Shown here: piece by piece, positions 60,890 to 64,000 of the stretch
How positions within the stretch are numbered: the stretch's first letter is position 1
How the letters are laid out: every line of letters starts with the position of its first letter
Source of the DNA: Punica granatum
Lineage: Eukaryota > Streptophyta > Magnoliopsida > Myrtales > Lythraceae
Assembly (NCBI RefSeq): GCF_007655135.1
Contig: NC_045128.1
Location: 30,040,811-30,104,810, forward strand
Length of the DNA: 64,000 nucleotides
Direction of reading: 5' to 3'
Notes under the pieces: generated by a model
Told to the model about the DNA's origin: nothing
Databases searched by the model: none
Seen by the model: the letters and a program-made list of their open reading frames with translations, nothing else
Program-made: the position numbers and the translations under genes

Positions 60890-62992
60890 TGTGAGATCGG
60901 TCAACCGAACATGCATATATATAATATATATATACATACACATATACACACGTGCTTACGAAATATACATGCATGTTATATACTAAAATTTTGTGGCTGC
61001 AGAAAAATAAAATAAAATAATAAGGGGTGGAAAATGGCCCCACGTGGCCTTCATTCTTGCTCCCAGCAATTCCACCGCCATTCTTTTTGTTCCATTTCAT
61101 TTATTTTGTGTTCCTTCTTTCCTTTCCCCTGTTTTTGGTTGAGAGAAATCGAGAGAAACAGAGCAGCAGAGAAACAGAGAGAGAGAGAGAGAAAGAAAGA
61201 GAGAGATAGAGAGAGAGAGAGCACGAGAGTTTTAGGGAGAGTTGGCAGTGAGGGAGATAAAGGAACAAAGTGGGGCAAGTAGAGGAACACCGATTTGAGT
61301 GAAAGAGTTTAACTCGTTTTACGGTAACGGTATGCTAAGTGCTCTGCTGAGATGGTTCCCTTGTGTTTTAAGTTTTTCTTGTTCTTTTTCCATGATTAAT
61401 TGTGTTCCTTCAGTTGTTGTTTGAGATGTGTTACTAAATCAAGAAAAAAAAAAAAGCTAGAGAAACGGGTTTGGAGATGTGGATGGATGGCTAATTGAGG
61501 TGGAAAGACTGATGCTCTTGAGCTTAGTATTAAATTGCTTAAATTTTACTTTTTCGTTTGGGGGTAGGTGACGGAATTGGGAATTATACATATACATATA
61601 CGCATATGTATATATATATATATGCGCATATATAAAGCTTTTCTTTCAGTTTGGTAGGTTTTGTTGACTTACCGTTGATGGCTCATGTGGGGTATGAGTT
61701 GAAAATCTATTTAGATCAGCTATACCTCCTGTTCTTGACTTTTGTTTTATATATATACTGGTATGTCATTTCTTCTCAAGAGCTGGTTTGCTGCCTTGTA
61801 CTAACCTTGATTGGATTGAGATTTTCTATTTTTGGTGTGAATTATCCTTATTAAGTTGTATTTCATCATGAGAAATCCATGGATAGATTAAGTTAAAAAT
61901 AATAAGCATATGTATATTTATTTATTTATGTTGGACGTTCTAACTATGTTTACAATTTATAGGAGCCGAAGAGACCAAGAATACACACCCGGAAGGCTCA
62001 AGTCATTGAGTTATCATTTTGGGGGTCGTTGTGAGTATTTTTATTCCACTATAGAATGAAACTAAATCTTAAATTAATTATATAAATGCTTGCTTGATTG
62101 AAATAAGTTGAATGAGGATAGTACGAGGATTTAAATGAGTTATTGTAAATGAATTCGGTTGATTGCGATGTGGTGAAATTATTGTTTGTAGCCATGGGAC
62201 CGCTGATCCGACGGTATATAAGTAGGACGCCTAGACCGCTGATCCGGCGGGATATAAAAAGGGACGCCTAGACCGCTGATCCGGCGGGATACAAAAAGAG
62301 ACGCCTAGACCGCTGATCCGGCGGGATATAAAAATGGACGCCTAGACCGCTGATCCGGCGGGATACAAAAAGGGACGTCTAGACCGTTGATCCGTCGGGA
62401 TATAAAATGGACGCCTAGACTCCCACTGCCGGAGGATAACAGGCAGCCCCCGCTTATGAGGAATCAAATGAAAAGTTTGTGGATATGAGTGCGGGGTCAT
62501 GGTTCTGTCGAAAACTCTGTCGCGAGGATTGCGACCCTATGGCTACTATTATTTGTTGCTTTTGAATGATTGTTTGAATTATGTGATATTGAATTGGCCG
62601 ATAAAAGAAAGGGTTAAGATTGGAAAGGAGATATATATATATATATAGATATATATGTATATATCATTAGAAAGTTTGAAGTAAATGGTATGACTGTCAT
62701 TAAGGTTGTGAATGCTTAAACATGTTTGACACTTCATTTTATGGTGGAATTTAATACTCACTGAGATGCAGCTCACCCCCTGCATATATTTTTCCAGATG
62801 AGCTAGGAGCCAGACTAACCGCACAGGATATCTTTTTGGACAACGGGGATCAGTGCGGAGGATCTTTTTGAAGTAGGGCCCACTCCTAGTATAAGTAGTA
62901 AGTTCTTGTAGAATGTTATGATTAAGTTACGACCTGAAACTTTTGTTTAGTTGAGTTAGTGATAGGGTTGTGGAAAGTACTCTCTTGAGAGT

Positions 62993-63023
<31 letters not shown>

Positions 63024-63174
63024 ACCTGCTGAATTGATTATATGCTTTTGGTATAGCTTGCTGAATTGGTTAACTGTTTGGGAGGTGGAAAACATGTTAT
63101 GAATAAATCGTTTATGTGATAATGGATATCGAGAAAACATAGGGGAAATTCTGTCGAAATTTCAGGTCGTGACA
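60890..63174 (+). mobile_element. Solo LTR of a Ty3/gypsy element with 5-bp target duplication
   Basis: The 2285-base sequence begins TGTGAGATCGG and ends CAGGTCGTGACA, giving TG...CA borders and the GGTCGTGACA ending common in chromovirus-type gypsy LTRs. It is flanked by ATCAC at 60885-60889 and 63175-63179. No primer site, coding region or second LTR follows, so recombination between LTRs has removed the interior. Inside are a GA-rich tract (61177-61222), a 37-base array (62198-62417), and AT microsatellites (62629-62660, 62994-63019). Confidence 0.82.
62198..62417 (+). repeat. Six-copy 37-bp tandem array inside the solo LTR
   Basis: Units start at 62198, 62234, 62271, 62308, 62345 and 62382, each beginning GACCGCTGATCCGGCGGGAT or a near variant and ending GGACGCCTA. 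Most units include TATAAAA or ATACAAAA, so they could add TATA-like elements to the LTR promoter. There are no spacers of varying sequence. Confidence 0.92.
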
Positions 63175-63189
63175 ATCACGCTGCCGATC

Positions 63190-63610
63190 GAAGAATGGGC
63201 CGAACTCACCCCGCATGACCGGCGAGTCGTGCCAACCTTCGCGAAGAGCATCACCGTGTGATCATATGCACACCTCTTCGCAAGACCTTGCGCATCTACT
63301 AGCGACTAAGTGCGCCTCACACATGACCAAGCATGTTCACACCAACTCATACACGCATGCTCAACATATCAATGCATGTCTCTTGGTGTGCTCGCACGAC
63401 ACCTACCAGGCCAGTTCGCTTCCCTACACTCTTGCATTGAAATCTTGAACAGTTTATGCTCTTTCATTGTTTTCTTTTCCCATCGCAGGAAATTCCCAAC
63501 AAGAAGACAGCCTGAATATTGAGCGACCACAATTGAGACAACAAACGTCTCTCATTCAGCTCCTTGGGATTTCAACACTAAGTCCCCATCCTTGCTCCAC
63601 AAAGCAAGAT
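63190..63610 (+). repeat. Internal repeat, copy B
   Basis: Direct repeat of 60330-60830, more diverged in its first 150 bases and clearest from GTGCTCGCACGACACCTACC onward. Confidence 0.75.
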
Positions 63611-63724
63611 CGTAAGAAAAATCAGAGTCACCGCTTTGCAGTGCCCTGCACTTTTCCTCAACATTGACCTTTGCTTTTGCATCACTTGCACTTTCTTATC
63701 GAGCGTGCATTTACTGCATGGGGC

Positions 63725-63950
63725 TTTGGCCCCGCATCGGGTTCCGGCCCCGCATTTACTGGATCGGGCTTCGGGTTCGCTTTTGGGTTTTGGCCCCGTA
63801 TCGGGCTTCGGCCCCACTTTTGGGCTTCGACCCCACCTTTGAGCTTCGGCCCCATATCGAGCCTCGGTCCTGCACTTACTGCTTTCGGGCCCTGGCCCAG
63901 CATTTACTGCTTTTGGGCTCCAGCCCAGCATTTACTACATTCAGGTTTTG
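63725..63950 (+). repeat. GC-rich minisatellite at the right edge
   Basis: Irregular units of the form GGGCTTCGGCCCCA, with several CATTTACTG phrases between them. Overlapping open frames on both strands (63636-63951) come from the repeat and have no domain. Confidence 0.75.
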
Positions 63951-64000
63951 ACACTTCGCATTTATTGCTTTCAGGCTCATCTGAAATCCAAAATCGACTT

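Larger units (their letters stand above)
56311..64000 (+). mobile_element. Tat/Ogre-like Ty3/gypsy retrotransposon, 5' part, continuing past the right edge
   Basis: A 3.07-kb 5' LTR (56311-59380) is followed directly by a primer binding site and a long leader. The internal region to the window edge carries no intact gag or pol frame. Only a short gag-like stretch (TIVDLTNSMIDHLRR then a stop, ATEKDEELEGA) appears at about 60075-60150. A solo LTR of another family is inserted at 60890-63174. A roughly 500-base repeat is present on both sides of that insertion. The size of the LTR and the tRNA-Arg-type primer site are typical of the Tat/Ogre lineage. The coding domains, if any, lie outside the window. 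Confidence 0.75.

Noticed and set aside
62198..62417. Regular repeat array resembling a CRISPR
   Set aside because: The units are directly tandem with no unique spacers, and the window is plant nuclear DNA.

Overview
This is nuclear DNA of a flowering plant, almost certainly a eudicot. Genes are split by many short GT-AG introns, intergenic DNA is AT-rich, and plant-type transposons of every major class are present. No bacterial-type operons, rRNA or convincing tRNA genes were seen. The species cannot be fixed from the window alone.

Left and centre (1-31.6 kb) is a gene-rich block. It holds a phytol kinase (VTE5-type, minus strand, last few codons beyond the left edge), a SEC12-like phosphate-transporter traffic factor (PHF1), the starch phosphoglucan phosphatase SEX4, a 1031-residue Golgi-type GT4-like glycosyltransferase and a 438-residue acidic plant protein with a conserved basic N-terminus. 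I reconstructed all five exon by exon; every joined frame stays open across phased GT-AG junctions. A broken Ty1/copia element lies at 4.2-6.6 kb between VTE5 and PHF1. From memory, the neighbours match two different Arabidopsis clusters (PHF1/SEX4/At3g52170, and VTE5/a glycosyltransferase gene on chromosome 5), which suggests a pre-duplication gene order.

The middle (31.6-43 kb) is mostly non-coding. It contains a SINE with a 16-bp target duplication, a poly(A)-tailed LINE remnant (zf-RVT plus RNase H), a hAT-like non-autonomous element with an 8-bp duplication, and one intronless gene at 39.96 kb for a SIAMESE-related CDK inhibitor.

The right part (43-64 kb) has no confident intact gene. 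It holds a plastid petA fragment, a 1.15-kb Mutator-like element nested inside an older MITE, a B3-like relic, a pseudogene of the alpha subunit of the nascent-polypeptide-associated complex, and, from 56.3 kb to the right edge, the 5' part of a Tat/Ogre-like Ty3/gypsy element (3.07-kb LTR plus primer binding site). Its internal region carries a roughly 500-bp tandem repeat and is interrupted by a 2.29-kb solo LTR of another family with a 5-bp target duplication.

The genes are independent housekeeping or regulatory units: chlorophyll-phytol salvage for tocopherol, ER exit of phosphate transporters, starch breakdown, glycosylation and cell-cycle exit. I found no sign of a biosynthetic cluster or defence system; the unusual content is the nested-transposon record and the mixed synteny.
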